Shown one piece after another: positions 1 to 9,394 of a DNA stretch of 64,000 nt. A program made the translations under genes and the position numbers. Positions within the stretch are counted from its first letter, which is position 1. Every line of letters starts with the position of its first letter. The DNA is from Arsenophonus sp052174535 (GTDB lineage: Bacteria; Pseudomonadota; Gammaproteobacteria; Enterobacterales; Enterobacteriaceae). The DNA is taken from assembly GCA_052174535.1 (NCBI GenBank), contig JBQMRQ010000030.1:1-64000 (forward strand), written 5' to 3'. Below the pieces are notes generated by a model. It worked only from the letters and a program-made list of their open reading frames with translations, was not told where the DNA came from and searched no databases.

Positions 1-520
1 TATTGGCGTCTTAGTCTAATTACTGATAGTACTGTAAAGAAATTATGTGTTTTTATCGAAAAGCGGATTAGGATTTCGTAAAAATCACTGGTAGATAATA
101 TTTTACATATACAGGGTATTGGTAGCAACTTTTCTATAGTTTGCACGCTTAAGATAAGGTGAAAGTAATAAGTTTTAGAAGTATATTTCGTTACTACTGC
201 TATTCACTTATCTTAAACACTTTAATCTTAACACTTCAATATCATTCTGTATAGTTTACTGTAGAAAATAATCATTATAGACGATAAAGCTTTGAGTACC
301 ATAGACAAGGCAGTATTTACATGCTTGTCACATGATAGATTCAAAATCCGTCTTAACAATGGCGCCTATCAACATCTGGCACAACAATTACGAATTAGTT
401 CATGCAAAAGAGGACAGATAATATTTGATTTCACGAATACCTATGGTAACTTTTATGACATATCTTTTTGTTATTGAGATCATGTATGAAATTAATCAGC
501 ATAATAATTAGCTTACCATC
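1..520 (-). mobile_element. IS256-family transposase remnant (N-terminal part, cut by window edge)
   Basis: The stretch around 110-360 is a clear diverged copy of 22440-22720 and of 59500-59700, all three being the 5' half of an IS256-type transposase read on the minus strand. Stops and frameshifts interrupt every frame. The element runs off the left edge of the window. An open frame on the plus strand (292-477) falls inside it and is antisense to the transposase, so it is not called as a gene. Confidence 0.6.
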
Positions 521-1038
521 GTCGAACCAAAAACATCAGAAATGAGCATAATTCGATGGAAATTGTTTCAATATTCTATTTAATTTATTGTTTATTGTTT
601 TTATTTAAAAAGGTTAAATTAATTATATTTTTCTAATTTATAGTATTAAGTTACTTTTAGTATAAAAGTAATTAGTTTTTAGATTAATATTCGAGATAAT
701 TTATATGATAATTTATTATCATAAATTATTGATTTTATATTTTTATTTATTTTAATAATATCGTTATTTTTCTATATGGGCTTGGTAAGCCTTATGGCTA
801 GTTTTTACTTTCTGGTGCTGGAATGGATTTATTCATTTATAATAATAAGATAAAATAGATAGTAATTTAAAAACTACTTATCTAGTTATTGATGAGTCAG
901 CAGGATAATTTTTAATCAAAAATTATTTGGCATTTATTAACAAGTAAATTTATTTACCAATTTTATTCTAATTTTACTACGATTAAATTTCAGACACAAA
1001 AATTAATTATAACCAACTGATTTTTTATCAAATATCGA
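521..1038. other. AT-rich region without recognisable genes
   Basis: Very AT-rich DNA with many stops in all frames. I see no protein or RNA similarity here. It lies between an IS256 relic and the 3' side of the tRNA-Pro gene. Confidence 0.5.
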
Positions 1039-1039
1039 A

Positions 1040-1112
1040 CGGCATGAGAGGATTTGAACCTCCGACCCCCGACACCCCATGACGGTACGCTACCAGGCTG
1101 CGCTACATGCCG
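1040..1112 (-). tRNA. proL: tRNA-Pro (anticodon GGG), no CCA encoded
   Basis: The minus strand folds as a cloverleaf. It has a 7-bp acceptor stem (CGGCATG with CATGCCG), D arm, an anticodon stem CCGTC/GTCGG around the loop ATGGGGT (anticodon GGG), and a T arm with loop TTCGAAT. The U-U pair in the anticodon stem is also present in the Escherichia coli proL tRNA, which it closely resembles. The neighbour upstream is the yejM pseudogene, and yejM-proL is the enteric order. Oddity: the base after the acceptor stem is T rather than the A73 usual for bacterial tRNA-Pro, followed by TCG, so no CCA is encoded. The gene may need tRNA nucleotidyltransferase or may be decaying, since a UGG-anticodon tRNA-Pro can read all proline codons. 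Confidence 0.85.
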
Positions 1113-1199
1113 ATAAAAACATAATACCATACTATTTTTTAGATTAAAATCAATAGTAAGTACTACTATTGATTAATTTTTAGTTATTAACTAAGATTA

Positions 1200-2945
1200 A
1201 AATCGTAGATTTGTCAAAAGCTCTTAGTAGTTTAGTTAAATCATATTTTCATCTTTTATGATGTTGATCTTATTATTAAAGATAAATAAACCTCTCTATT
1301 TTTATTAAGGTATAGGGTTTTATTAGCAAGATTAATAATCAATACTTGTTCATTATTTGATAAAACCCATTATTGATTACGTTTATAAGGTAAAAATATC
1401 TTCACCTTGAGAATAATCTTTTAGTGAATTATTTTCATATAGAAAATGTTGCATTAAGGTAGTCATAATATCTCGATGACTGGTTAGCTTATTAATTTTT
1501 TGTATTGAGGTATTGTTAGGTTAATATATCCATAAAGGCACCTTTATTTGTTTAAAATTAAATTTACCGTTAGTAAGCCATTTATTGGCTCATGAGTTTC
1601 TGTATTGCTAATATTGTTTGCCGTAATGACAATAAAGATATCATTTAATATATTTTTTTGTTTTAATGTATTAAGTATGCGTTTAATCTCATGATCTAAT
1701 TTTAACTTATTATTACTTTTTAATTTTTGATTATCAAAATCATTAAAATTAAGATAAAGAAAACTACTGAATATGCTTTTCGAGATACTATCTATAAATA
1801 ATTAACTGATTAATCTGTAGTTTTATAATTATTTGACAGTATTTTTAGATAACGAATAATCCGATATAATTGTATGGTGGAATAATAGCTAGCTAAATCC
1901 ACTCGATGAAAATAGATAAAATTGATAGTTTTGATATTTGAATGCTTCAACTTCAAGTAGGGTGAAAGATTTTCTGCTATTAAGTATTTTATCTAAATAA
2001 CTAGGTAATAAACCGTAGAATAAGCTAAATAAGATCTGTTAATTTTGAATACCTGCACTGATATGCAGGTTAAATTGTATACTGATTACTTTAGTAGCGT
2101 TTAAAGCTAGCATATCTTCAGTGCTATTTTGATAGTTAATATTATTAAATACAAATAGTAATAAATTATACTTTGGTATCTATTTTTGGTAGCTAAGTGG
2201 TTTTAGTGAATATTTAATAGATAGTGATAAAAAGTTACTTTCTTGTTGTATTTTATCTTGATATTCCACTTTATCAAGATAACTGTAACGTTTAAAAAAT
2301 TTTGTGCTGTATTATGTAATAATAGTGGATAATTAGCTTTTTGCATAGTTGTTGGGCAATAAAAATTTGTTTTAGTTAAAATATACATTAAATGTTATAC
2401 AATAAATGGCTGTGATAAAGATATTTATTGGGGGGATTTAATTTAGTAAATGGTTTTGACGGTTTATGGGATACCTAATTTTTGCCAATTCCAGGTAGCA
2501 AATAATATCTCAATTAAAAATAATTTCCATATAAATAAACATGAATTGACATTCTCGTGCCATTTCATTATTTTTAGTATTTATTAATACCCCATAGTAA
2601 TTGGGGCTAAATAGAGGTTGTAGCGCGAAAAAGCAATCTCAAAAATGAGAAAATTCAGTATGATTGTAGTAAAAATAATGTATAAAAATTTATCAGCAGC
2701 TGTTAACAAACAATGAAGGTGATAGGAAAAATGATTAAAAGATAGAAGGTAAAAATAACAAAGCTAAAATATACAAGCCAATTGATAATAGCGTAATTGC
2801 GGCTAAATAATTTACTTGGCGGCTAATCAAAAATAAACAGATATCGGCTACTTAATATTAAACTGAGTATTATATAAAATAATATAAACCAACATCAAAA
2901 ATTTATTATTTAGGATAATTGTCATGACAATTTCAATAATTCGTT
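1200..2945 (-). pseudogene. yejM: yejM (pbgA) pseudogene, inner-membrane LPS regulator
   Basis: Broken frames on the minus strand follow the YejM/PbgA protein over its whole length. Near the N-terminus there is the membrane part ending FATWNWQKLG. Then comes TNFYCPTTMQKANYPL around 2340 (compare NFYRPITMQRANLPL), then FSLFYGLLPSYLDKIL (about 2010) and the periplasmic end with MTTLMQHFL and DYSQGED (about 1400-1460). Many stops and frameshifts separate these pieces. In enterics YejM is an essential or near-essential membrane protein that controls LpxC proteolysis through LapB and so sets LPS level. Its loss here fits a symbiont with relaxed LPS control. yejL lies upstream and tRNA-Pro downstream, as in E. 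coli. Confidence 0.85.
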
Positions 2946-2959
2946 GAAATCTAAGATTT

Positions 2960-3245
2960 TATCTGCTAAAAAATGAATTTTCTTTAATTAATAGAAGTAA
3001 GTGTAACGCCTGAGAAAAAGATTTCACAATAGGTTTACGCTGACTCAGCGTAGCGGTTATAAATTAAGTTTTTATAATATTAACTGATTCTATTCTTATA
3101 TGAAGTCAGTTAGTGCTTTGTAGATTAATACCTATAATAAAAGTATAGGAAAAGATATTCAATTTTTTATTACTATAACAAGATAATTGTGAGAGAATAA
3201 AATTCTGAATGAATAAATCTTTATATTTTAAGGGGTATTGTTGCG
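2960..3245 (-). pseudogene. yejL: yejL pseudogene (small DUF1414 protein)
   Basis: Just upstream of the yejM remnant, minus-strand frames contain KALTDF, then TATLSQRKPIVKSFSQALH. This resembles the C-terminal half of E. coli YejL (KAPTDL ... [20 protein letters not shown]). Stops and a frameshift interrupt it. Position and strand match the yejL-yejM order of enteric bacteria, which supports the call beyond the weak similarity. YejL has no established function. Confidence 0.6.
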
Positions 3246-3484
3246 TTTTTTCTGTAAATTCTATCTAATTAAATTAGATAATTTCATTTATTAATATTTT
3301 AAATAATCTATTTCTCTAGATTAGAGAGCATATTATTATGCCAATAATACAAAAATTCTATATGAATAGGTGTACTAATTTAGTTGTAGAAAAGTTATCG
3401 ATATTTGAATACCATTGATCCTTATGTCATAAAAAATAAGGAATAAATGATTAAGCTAAATATTATCTAGATTACTTTATAGAT

Positions 3485-3740
3485 TTATTAGCAAATCTAG
3501 TGTATAACAGTTAGACTCTGCGCTCTAATGCTTCGTAAATCTGCTTCTTTCTCCTAAAAAAGACTAAAATTCAGCTCAAAGTGTGGGAACGAGCTTAGAT
3601 TGCTGAGCTTAGGCTTGCTGGTAGATCTGATGTAAAGAAGGTTCAATTTAAAGATAAAAGATAGAGGACAGATTTATCAAGAATTAGAGTAGAACGGTAC
3701 CATGATCATCCATCATATATCAAATTTACTAATAACTTCT
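3485..3740 (+). mobile_element. IS256-family right-end fragment
   Basis: The segment 3640-3735 matches the right ends of the other plus-oriented IS256 relics (about 10520-10610, 17870-17960, 27595-27680), including the shared end around TTTACTAATAACT. Broken codons before it resemble the C-terminal tail of the transposase (KKVQFKDK). Only this end is left. About 65 bases at 3496-3560 are also found at 21535-21597 but not at the matching place of the fuller copies. Confidence 0.5.
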
Positions 3741-3918
3741 AGAGACTGATAGTAACTGATAGTAGAGCGGATTTAATTTTAATCTCCTTATCACATAAGG
3801 AGAGATGGAATATAACTATCATCTTGAGCCAATTTAGATAAAAAATTATAATCACTTTAAATCGAAAGTGAGTTAATATAAACATTAAAACATTTATTTT
3901 GAAGTAAATAAATTGTCA

Positions 3919-5400
3919 TTAATGTTTTTTAACATGTGCAATTAGACGTTTACGTTTACGTAACTGAGTTGGTGTTAATTTATTTTTCTTGCCAGCATAA
4001 GGATTATCACCTTCTTTAAATTGAAGACGAATTGGTGTTCCAATGAACTGTAATGTGTGGCGAAAATAGTTCGCTAAATAACGTTTATAAGAATCGGGTA
4101 ATTCAGCAACTTGATTACCATGAATGACCACGATCGGTGGATTGTAACCCCCCGCATGAGCATATTTTATTTTTACTCTGCGGCCTCGTATCAGAGGCGT
4201 CTGGTGCTCTTCTTCTGCCATCTTCATAATGCGTGTTAATAAGGATGTACTTAATCTCCGTGTTGCTGATTCATAAGCTTTATGAATAGGATCAAATAAA
4301 TTATCAACACCTATACCATATAGAGCTGAAATAAAATGCACTTTAACAAAATCAATAAAACCTAATCGCAAATTCAGAATATCTTTTACCGATTGTTGAT
4401 CTTCTTGGGGTAAACTATCCCATTTATTAACTACAATTACTAGAGAACGCCCAGCATTTAAAATAAAGCCTAGTAATGATAAATCTTGATTAGAAATTCC
4501 TTCTCTGGCATCAATAACAAGTAAAACAACATTAGCATCTTCAATTGAGTGTAATGTTTTGATCACCGAAAATTTTTCAACGGTTTCAGTTATTTTTCCT
4601 CGTTTACGAACACCCGCTGTATCAATCAGTACATATTTATATCCATCTCGTTCTAATGGGATATAAATGCTATCACGCGTTGTACCTGGCATGTTATAAA
4701 CAACTACTCGATCCTTCCCTAAAATGCAGTTAGTTAAAGTTGATTTACCGGCATTTTGCCGACCAACAATAGCTAACTTAATTGGAAGTAAACGTGAATC
4801 AAAGGCTTCTTCTTCACTATTGTCGATCGATTCTTTTTCTTTCTGAGGCAGCCAATGCGGCTTATTGGCTGCCTCCTCTGGTAATAATTCAATATTATTG
4901 GTTAATTTTGTTGAATATGGAGAAACTATTTTTTCAATTAATTGAGTAACACCGCGTCCATAAGATGCAGCAATGGGATAAATATCTTTGATGCCAAGTG
5001 TATAAAGATCTCCTAAAACCATATCAATATTCAAACCATCAATTTTGTTCGCTAGCAGATAACTATTTTTCTTGCGAATGCGCAAATATTTTGCAATCTC
5101 ATAATCTGACGGCATCAACCCTGAACGAGCATCAACTATAAAAAAAACAATGTCAGCTTCTTCAATTGCTAGTAAGGCTTGAGAAGCTATATGGGTTTCT
5201 ATTCCCTTTTCTGAACCATCGATACCACCGGTATCGATAATAATGAATTTCTGTCCTGCAAACTCTGCTTTCCCGTATTTTCGATCACGAGTTAAACCAG
5301 GAAAATCAGCAACCAGCGCATCCCTAGTTCGAGTTAATCGATTAAATAAGGTAGATTTTCCTACATTTGAACGTCCTACTAGCGAAATAATAGTTATCAT
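3919..5400 (-). CDS. der: GTPase Der (EngA), ribosome biogenesis
   Basis: Der is an essential double-GTPase needed for maturation of the 50S ribosomal subunit. The 493-residue product has two G domains in tandem. The first has GRSNVGKS (residues 9-16), DTGG (56-59) and NKID. The second has GRQNAGKS (about 214), DTAGVRKRGK and NKWD. They are followed by a KH-like domain (YAHAGGYNPP) and a basic tail. E. coli Der has 490 residues. I chose the ATG at 5400 because the protein then begins MITIISLVGR like its homologues and an AGGGA sits 7 bases upstream; a longer frame to 5430 exists. The usual P in each P-loop (GRPNVGKS) is S in the first and Q in the second, still within the Walker A consensus. 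It is the last gene of hisS-yfgM-bamB-der, the enteric order. Confidence 0.97.
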   Translation of the reverse strand: MITIISLVGRSNVGKSTLFNRLTRTRDALVADFPGLTRDRKYGKAEFAGQKFIIIDTGGIDGSEKGIETHIASQALLAIEEADIVFFIVDARSGLMPSDYEIAKYLRIRKKNSYLLANKIDGLNIDMVLGDLYTLGIKDIYPIAASYGRGVTQLIEKIVSPYSTKLTNNIELLPEEAANKPHWLPQKEKESIDNSEEEAFDSRLLPIKLAIVGRQNAGKSTLTNCILGKDRVVVYNMPGTTRDSIYIPLERDGYKYVLIDTAGVRKRGKITETVEKFSVIKTLHSIEDANVVLLVIDAREGISNQDLSLLGFILNAGRSLVIVVNKWDSLPQEDQQSVKDILNLRLGFIDFVKVHFISALYGIGVDNLFDPIHKAYESATRRLSTSLLTRIMKMAEEEHQTPLIRGRRVKIKYAHAGGYNPPIVVIHGNQVAELPDSYKRYLANYFRHTLQFIGTPIRLQFKEGDNPYAGKKNKLTPTQLRKRKRLIAHVKKH

Positions 5401-5526
5401 TTTAAGATCCCTAATAAAAATCAAAATCAATATTCTGATTCTATTCCTTGGAATACTAAAAAAATAAAACAGATACGGAAATTAGTAACCATTAATTTTA
5501 TCTAGAATATAAGAAAATCTCAGCAA

Positions 5527-6705
5527 TTAACGTTCAATAAGATATATAGTTCCATTTTTTGCCTGAATAAGTAATTTATCACTAGCAATAATTGGATGGC
5601 TACGTAAACCCAAACTATCAATTTTATTTTGTGCTACAAATTGACCATCTTGAGTATCTAACCAATGAAGATAACCTTCTCCATCACCAATCACTAAATA
5701 ACCATCATAAATAATTGGTGCAGTTAAATTGCGATGTAATAAAGCATCTTGAGTCCATGATGTGATACCATTATTTTTGTGAACTGCTAGCACACGATCA
5801 TTTTGATCAACTAAGTAGATAATGTCATTGGCAACAATAATATCATTCACTGTCCCTAAATCACGCTTCCAGATAATTTGGCTAGAGCGCATATCCATTG
5901 CAACTAAATTACCATTATACGCAATAGCAAAGATAGTACTTGAATTGGTATCAATAATAGGCGTTATATTAACATCATGTAAACGATCAATTTCAGTTGT
6001 ACCACGGATCTGAGAAATATATTGTTGCCAAGCAATTCGTCCTTGATCAAGTATTATGGCAGTAATACGACCGCCAACACTTCCAACAATGGCAACCCCA
6101 TAGGCAGTAGCTGGCGATGACTTTCCTCTTATTGATAATGTCGAAGTGTCTAAATTAATACTCCATTTATTTTTCCCAGTTTGTGAATCTAACGCTTGTA
6201 ATACACCGTTACTGGTATGGATCAATACTAAACCATCACTAACTACTGGCTGGGAAAGCGCTTCTCCGGAAACGTCGGTTTCCCATTCTATTTTTCCATT
6301 AGTTTTATTTAATGCTATAACTTTTCCGTTTTCTGTTCCAAGATAAAGCTTATCTCCTGAAACCGTTAATCCACTAGAAAGTAAGGCTGGCAAATTAGCT
6401 GTGAAAAAACCAACTTGTTGTGATAAATCAATTGACCATAACATCGCACCTGAATCAACATCTATTGCTTTCACCGTTCCTTTACGATCAGCTGCGTATA
6501 CAATAAAATCATCATAAGCCGGTGAAAGTTTAGAATAAAATTCTCCACTACCATCTCCTATCGAATGATGCCAGATGATAGAAGGCGTAAATTTATTGTT
6601 AACTTCAGGTAGAGGAGAGATCATGACAGAATCTTTTTCTGTTGAGCATCCCATTAATAATGTCACTACTAACAAACCAACTAAAAGCGTTCTAGCCAAT
6701 TGCAT
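5527..6705 (-). CDS. bamB: Outer-membrane assembly lipoprotein BamB
   Basis: BamB is the eight-bladed beta-propeller lipoprotein of the BAM complex; it binds BamA and helps insert outer-membrane proteins. The 392-residue product equals the E. coli length. It starts with a lipoprotein signal peptide ending in the lipobox LLMGC (Cys about residue 20), followed by repeated PQQ/WD-like blades (YAADRKGTVKAID, VVSDGLVLIHTSNG, YNGNLVAMDMRSSQIIWKR, LVDQNDRVLAV). AGAGGA lies upstream of the ATG. It sits 12 bases after yfgM and is probably co-transcribed with it. bamA is kept at 33951-36356, so the core of the BAM machine is represented twice in this window. Confidence 0.97.
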   Translation of the reverse strand: MQLARTLLVGLLVVTLLMGCSTEKDSVMISPLPEVNNKFTPSIIWHHSIGDGSGEFYSKLSPAYDDFIVYAADRKGTVKAIDVDSGAMLWSIDLSQQVGFFTANLPALLSSGLTVSGDKLYLGTENGKVIALNKTNGKIEWETDVSGEALSQPVVSDGLVLIHTSNGVLQALDSQTGKNKWSINLDTSTLSIRGKSSPATAYGVAIVGSVGGRITAIILDQGRIAWQQYISQIRGTTEIDRLHDVNITPIIDTNSSTIFAIAYNGNLVAMDMRSSQIIWKRDLGTVNDIIVANDIIYLVDQNDRVLAVHKNNGITSWTQDALLHRNLTAPIIYDGYLVIGDGEGYLHWLDTQDGQFVAQNKIDSLGLRSHPIIASDKLLIQAKNGTIYLIER

Positions 6706-6717
6706 GTAACATTCCTC

Positions 6718-7341
6718 TTAGTTTAGTAAGATACTATTGATTTTTATTTTTAATATTGCCTTCATTATTTCAGATCCACTTGATTCAATTCCTTTAGAGT
6801 AAGCCGCACGAGCAGCAGCAATATCACCTTTTTTTACTAAAACATTGCCACGAATATCTTCAACAATCATACTCCATCCTTTATTATGAACTTGAGTCAA
6901 CGTAATCAGAGCTTGATCTGTCTTGTTTAAAGCTAATTGTACACGTGCCAATCTTATATTGATTAAATCTTTAAGATCATCTAATTTTGCCTTATCTAGG
7001 GCATTTAGCAATGCTTTTTCTGCACCAATAATATCACTCTTTTCCACAGCAATTTTAGCTAATTGAATATTTGTCAATACACCATAAATATTATTTGTTT
7101 CATTAGCAAATTGCTTAGCAGAAACAAGCGCTTGTTTTGAACCTGTCTGCAGTTGAGAAGAAATTTGTTCAAAAATTTGAGCACTTTTTTGCAAATTATT
7201 TATCTGATATGATTGCCAATAATTCCAAGTAATAATCGCACTAACTCCAAGAGCTAGCCAAATTACTAACGCTTTGGCATTGTTTATAAAAAAGCATTTA
7301 ATAGCATTCATCTGCTGGTTTTCAGTGGTATAGATTTCCAC
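6718..7341 (-). CDS. yfgM: YfgM, membrane-anchored periplasmic chaperone helper
   Basis: YfgM (UPF0070) is an inner-membrane protein with a short cytoplasmic N-terminus, one membrane helix and a periplasmic TPR-like domain. In E. coli it associates with PpiD at the SecYEG translocon. The product of 207 residues (206 in E. coli) begins MEIYTTENQQ like the family. It has a membrane segment at about 23-43 (ALVIWLALGVSAIITWNYW) and a helical repeat domain containing INIRLARVQLALNKTDQAL. It lies between hisS and bamB with small gaps, the conserved arrangement. Confidence 0.95.
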   Translation of the reverse strand: MEIYTTENQQMNAIKCFFINNAKALVIWLALGVSAIITWNYWQSYQINNLQKSAQIFEQISSQLQTGSKQALVSAKQFANETNNIYGVLTNIQLAKIAVEKSDIIGAEKALLNALDKAKLDDLKDLINIRLARVQLALNKTDQALITLTQVHNKGWSMIVEDIRGNVLVKKGDIAAARAAYSKGIESSGSEIMKAILKIKINSILLN

Positions 7342-7351
7342 AGAGTCTCCT

Positions 7352-8629
7352 TTAATCTAAAAGGTTAGTCAAACTTACAGAAATATTCTGCTGAGAAATT
7401 TTTTCTTGTTCACCTGTACGTAAATCTTTTATTGTGACTTTACCAGATTTACACTCATCTTCACCTAAAATTATGGCAATTTTCGCCTGGTATTTATTTG
7501 CTCGAGCTAACTGTTTTTTAACATTACCACCGCTATGATGAGTCATTAATTTTAAATTCGGTAGTTTATCACGAATTTTTTCCGCCAAGACTAATATTGC
7601 CTGTCGACTTGCCTCACCACAAGCAATCAAATAAACATCAACTAAGTTATTTTCAGAAACAAAGTCTGGGTTAATCTGACGAACCAATAATACTATGCGC
7701 TCCATTCCCATTGCAAAACCCACCGCAGAGGTCGCTTGCCCGCCAAGTTGTTCTACCAGACCATCATAACGACCCCCAGCGCATACAGTATCCTGTGCTC
7801 CTAATGCATTAGTAACCCATTCAAATACAGTACGATTATAATAATCTAAACCACGAACTAAACGTTGATTAATTCGAGATTGAATACCCGCTATATCAAG
7901 TAACTTACAAAGTTCAATAAAATGTTGTTTTGACTCATCATCAAGATAATTAGCAAGTAATGGAGCATCATTAAGTAGTTTTTGCACGTCAGGATTTTTT
8001 GAATCAAGGATGCGTAATGGGTTAGTCAATAGTCGACGTCTGCAATCTTCATCCAATTTATCTTCACACTGTTGCAAAAAAGTAATTAATGCCTGACGGT
8101 ATTTTGCTCGGGCTGCTAATGATCCAATCGAATTTAACTCCAGTGAAACATATTTAGCAATCCCTAATTCACGCCACCAACGTGCTGTCATAATGATAAG
8201 TTCAGCATCAATAGCTGGTCCAGTTAAACCAAAAACTTCAGCGCCTAATTGATGGAATTGACGATAACGTCCTTTTTGTGGCCGCTCATAACGAAACATG
8301 GGGCCTAAATACCATAGACGTTGTTGCTGATTATACAATAATCCATGTTCGATCCCAGCACGTACACAACCGGCTGTATTCTCTGGACGCAGTGTTAAAC
8401 TGTTACCATCTCCATAATTAAAAGTATACATTTCTTTTTCAACCACATCAGTGACTTCACCTATTGCGTGAAAAAATAAAGAGCTTTGTTCTACGATCGG
8501 AGTTCGAATTTCACTAAAACAATAACTCTTAAGGATTTGTTTTAGTTTTTTTTCAATTTTTTGCCAGAATTGAATATCGGCAGGAAGACAGTCATTCATA
8601 CCGCGAATAGCTTGAATCTTTTTAGCCAC
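7352..8629 (-). CDS. hisS: Histidyl-tRNA synthetase
   Basis: This class II aminoacyl-tRNA synthetase charges tRNA-His. It is 425 residues long (424 in E. coli). Visible motifs are TLRPENTAGCVRAG, MFRYERPQKGRYRQFHQLG (motif 2), LVRGLDYYNRTVFEW, AGGRYDGLVEQLGG, and GFAMGMERIVLL (motif 3), then the C-terminal anticodon-binding domain. E. coli has G where this protein has N in RPENT. The frame starts with GTG at 8629 (MAKKIQAIRGMNDCLP in the family register), with only a weak purine-rich ribosome site (AGAGAAA). In enterics ispG, rodZ, rlmN and ndk lie upstream; none is recognisable here, so hisS is now the first gene of the unit. Confidence 0.97.
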   Translation of the reverse strand: MAKKIQAIRGMNDCLPADIQFWQKIEKKLKQILKSYCFSEIRTPIVEQSSLFFHAIGEVTDVVEKEMYTFNYGDGNSLTLRPENTAGCVRAGIEHGLLYNQQQRLWYLGPMFRYERPQKGRYRQFHQLGAEVFGLTGPAIDAELIIMTARWWRELGIAKYVSLELNSIGSLAARAKYRQALITFLQQCEDKLDEDCRRRLLTNPLRILDSKNPDVQKLLNDAPLLANYLDDESKQHFIELCKLLDIAGIQSRINQRLVRGLDYYNRTVFEWVTNALGAQDTVCAGGRYDGLVEQLGGQATSAVGFAMGMERIVLLVRQINPDFVSENNLVDVYLIACGEASRQAILVLAEKIRDKLPNLKLMTHHSGGNVKKQLARANKYQAKIAIILGEDECKSGKVTIKDLRTGEQEKISQQNISVSLTNLLD

Positions 8630-9394
8630 GTTATTTCTCTATTTTAGAATCTATCATAACATTGATTATAAAAGTCAATATTAATAGGGTGCAATCTACA
8701 AACAAAATTACCTCATCACTTTATAGATCTATAATTCATAATTTTTATTTTTATATATATAAAATTTGTATTCATTATGATAGTTTGGTTTCTTTCAACT
8801 GAAACTAATAAAGTATTTAAATAATGAAAATCACACAAACACAATAAACACAAATAGAAACTTTATTTTCTTCAATTAAATAGTTACTTAATGAACCTAA
8901 AGAGTAATAGCAAAAATCAACTATTCCGCTATAACTAGCATATCAACAAATTATGCTAATTCGTTTATGTATATATGTGCAAGATAAATTATTAATAAAT
9001 GAATAATATACTTAAGAAATAATGCATTAATAAAACATTATTTATGGAGGCATTGATCATTATAAACACTAAAAATACAGAGTATAGAACTATCTGAACT
9101 CAGGTATTTCTTTAATCTCTTTGAAAACAAATTTAACGCATAATGCAGATGAACTGAAAAATTGAAAATAAATTAAATTTAAGTAAAGTCACAGTAATTG
9201 CTGATGCTTAGATTTCTATCTAACATAAGAGGATTTAAACTTTATAGAAGTACTTTTTAGCTAAAATAAAATTTAGAAAAATTTAGGCTATTTTAGCTTT
9301 GAAGAAAAATACTATTAAAAATTAATAATAAAATTATTATTTAAGCTTGATGATTTTGATAAGTAAACAGTATATTAAGAGTTATACTTATTTC
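8630..9394. other. AT-rich gap, no gene recognised
   Basis: This is where ispG and rodZ would lie in enteric order. I could not recognise either in any frame. The DNA is AT-rich with dense stops and presumably holds the hisS promoter next to 8630. Confidence 0.5.

Noticed and set aside
292..477. 61-codon open frame on the plus strand
   Set aside because: It is antisense to an IS256 transposase relic that recurs at 22440-22720 and 59500-59700, where the frame is not kept.
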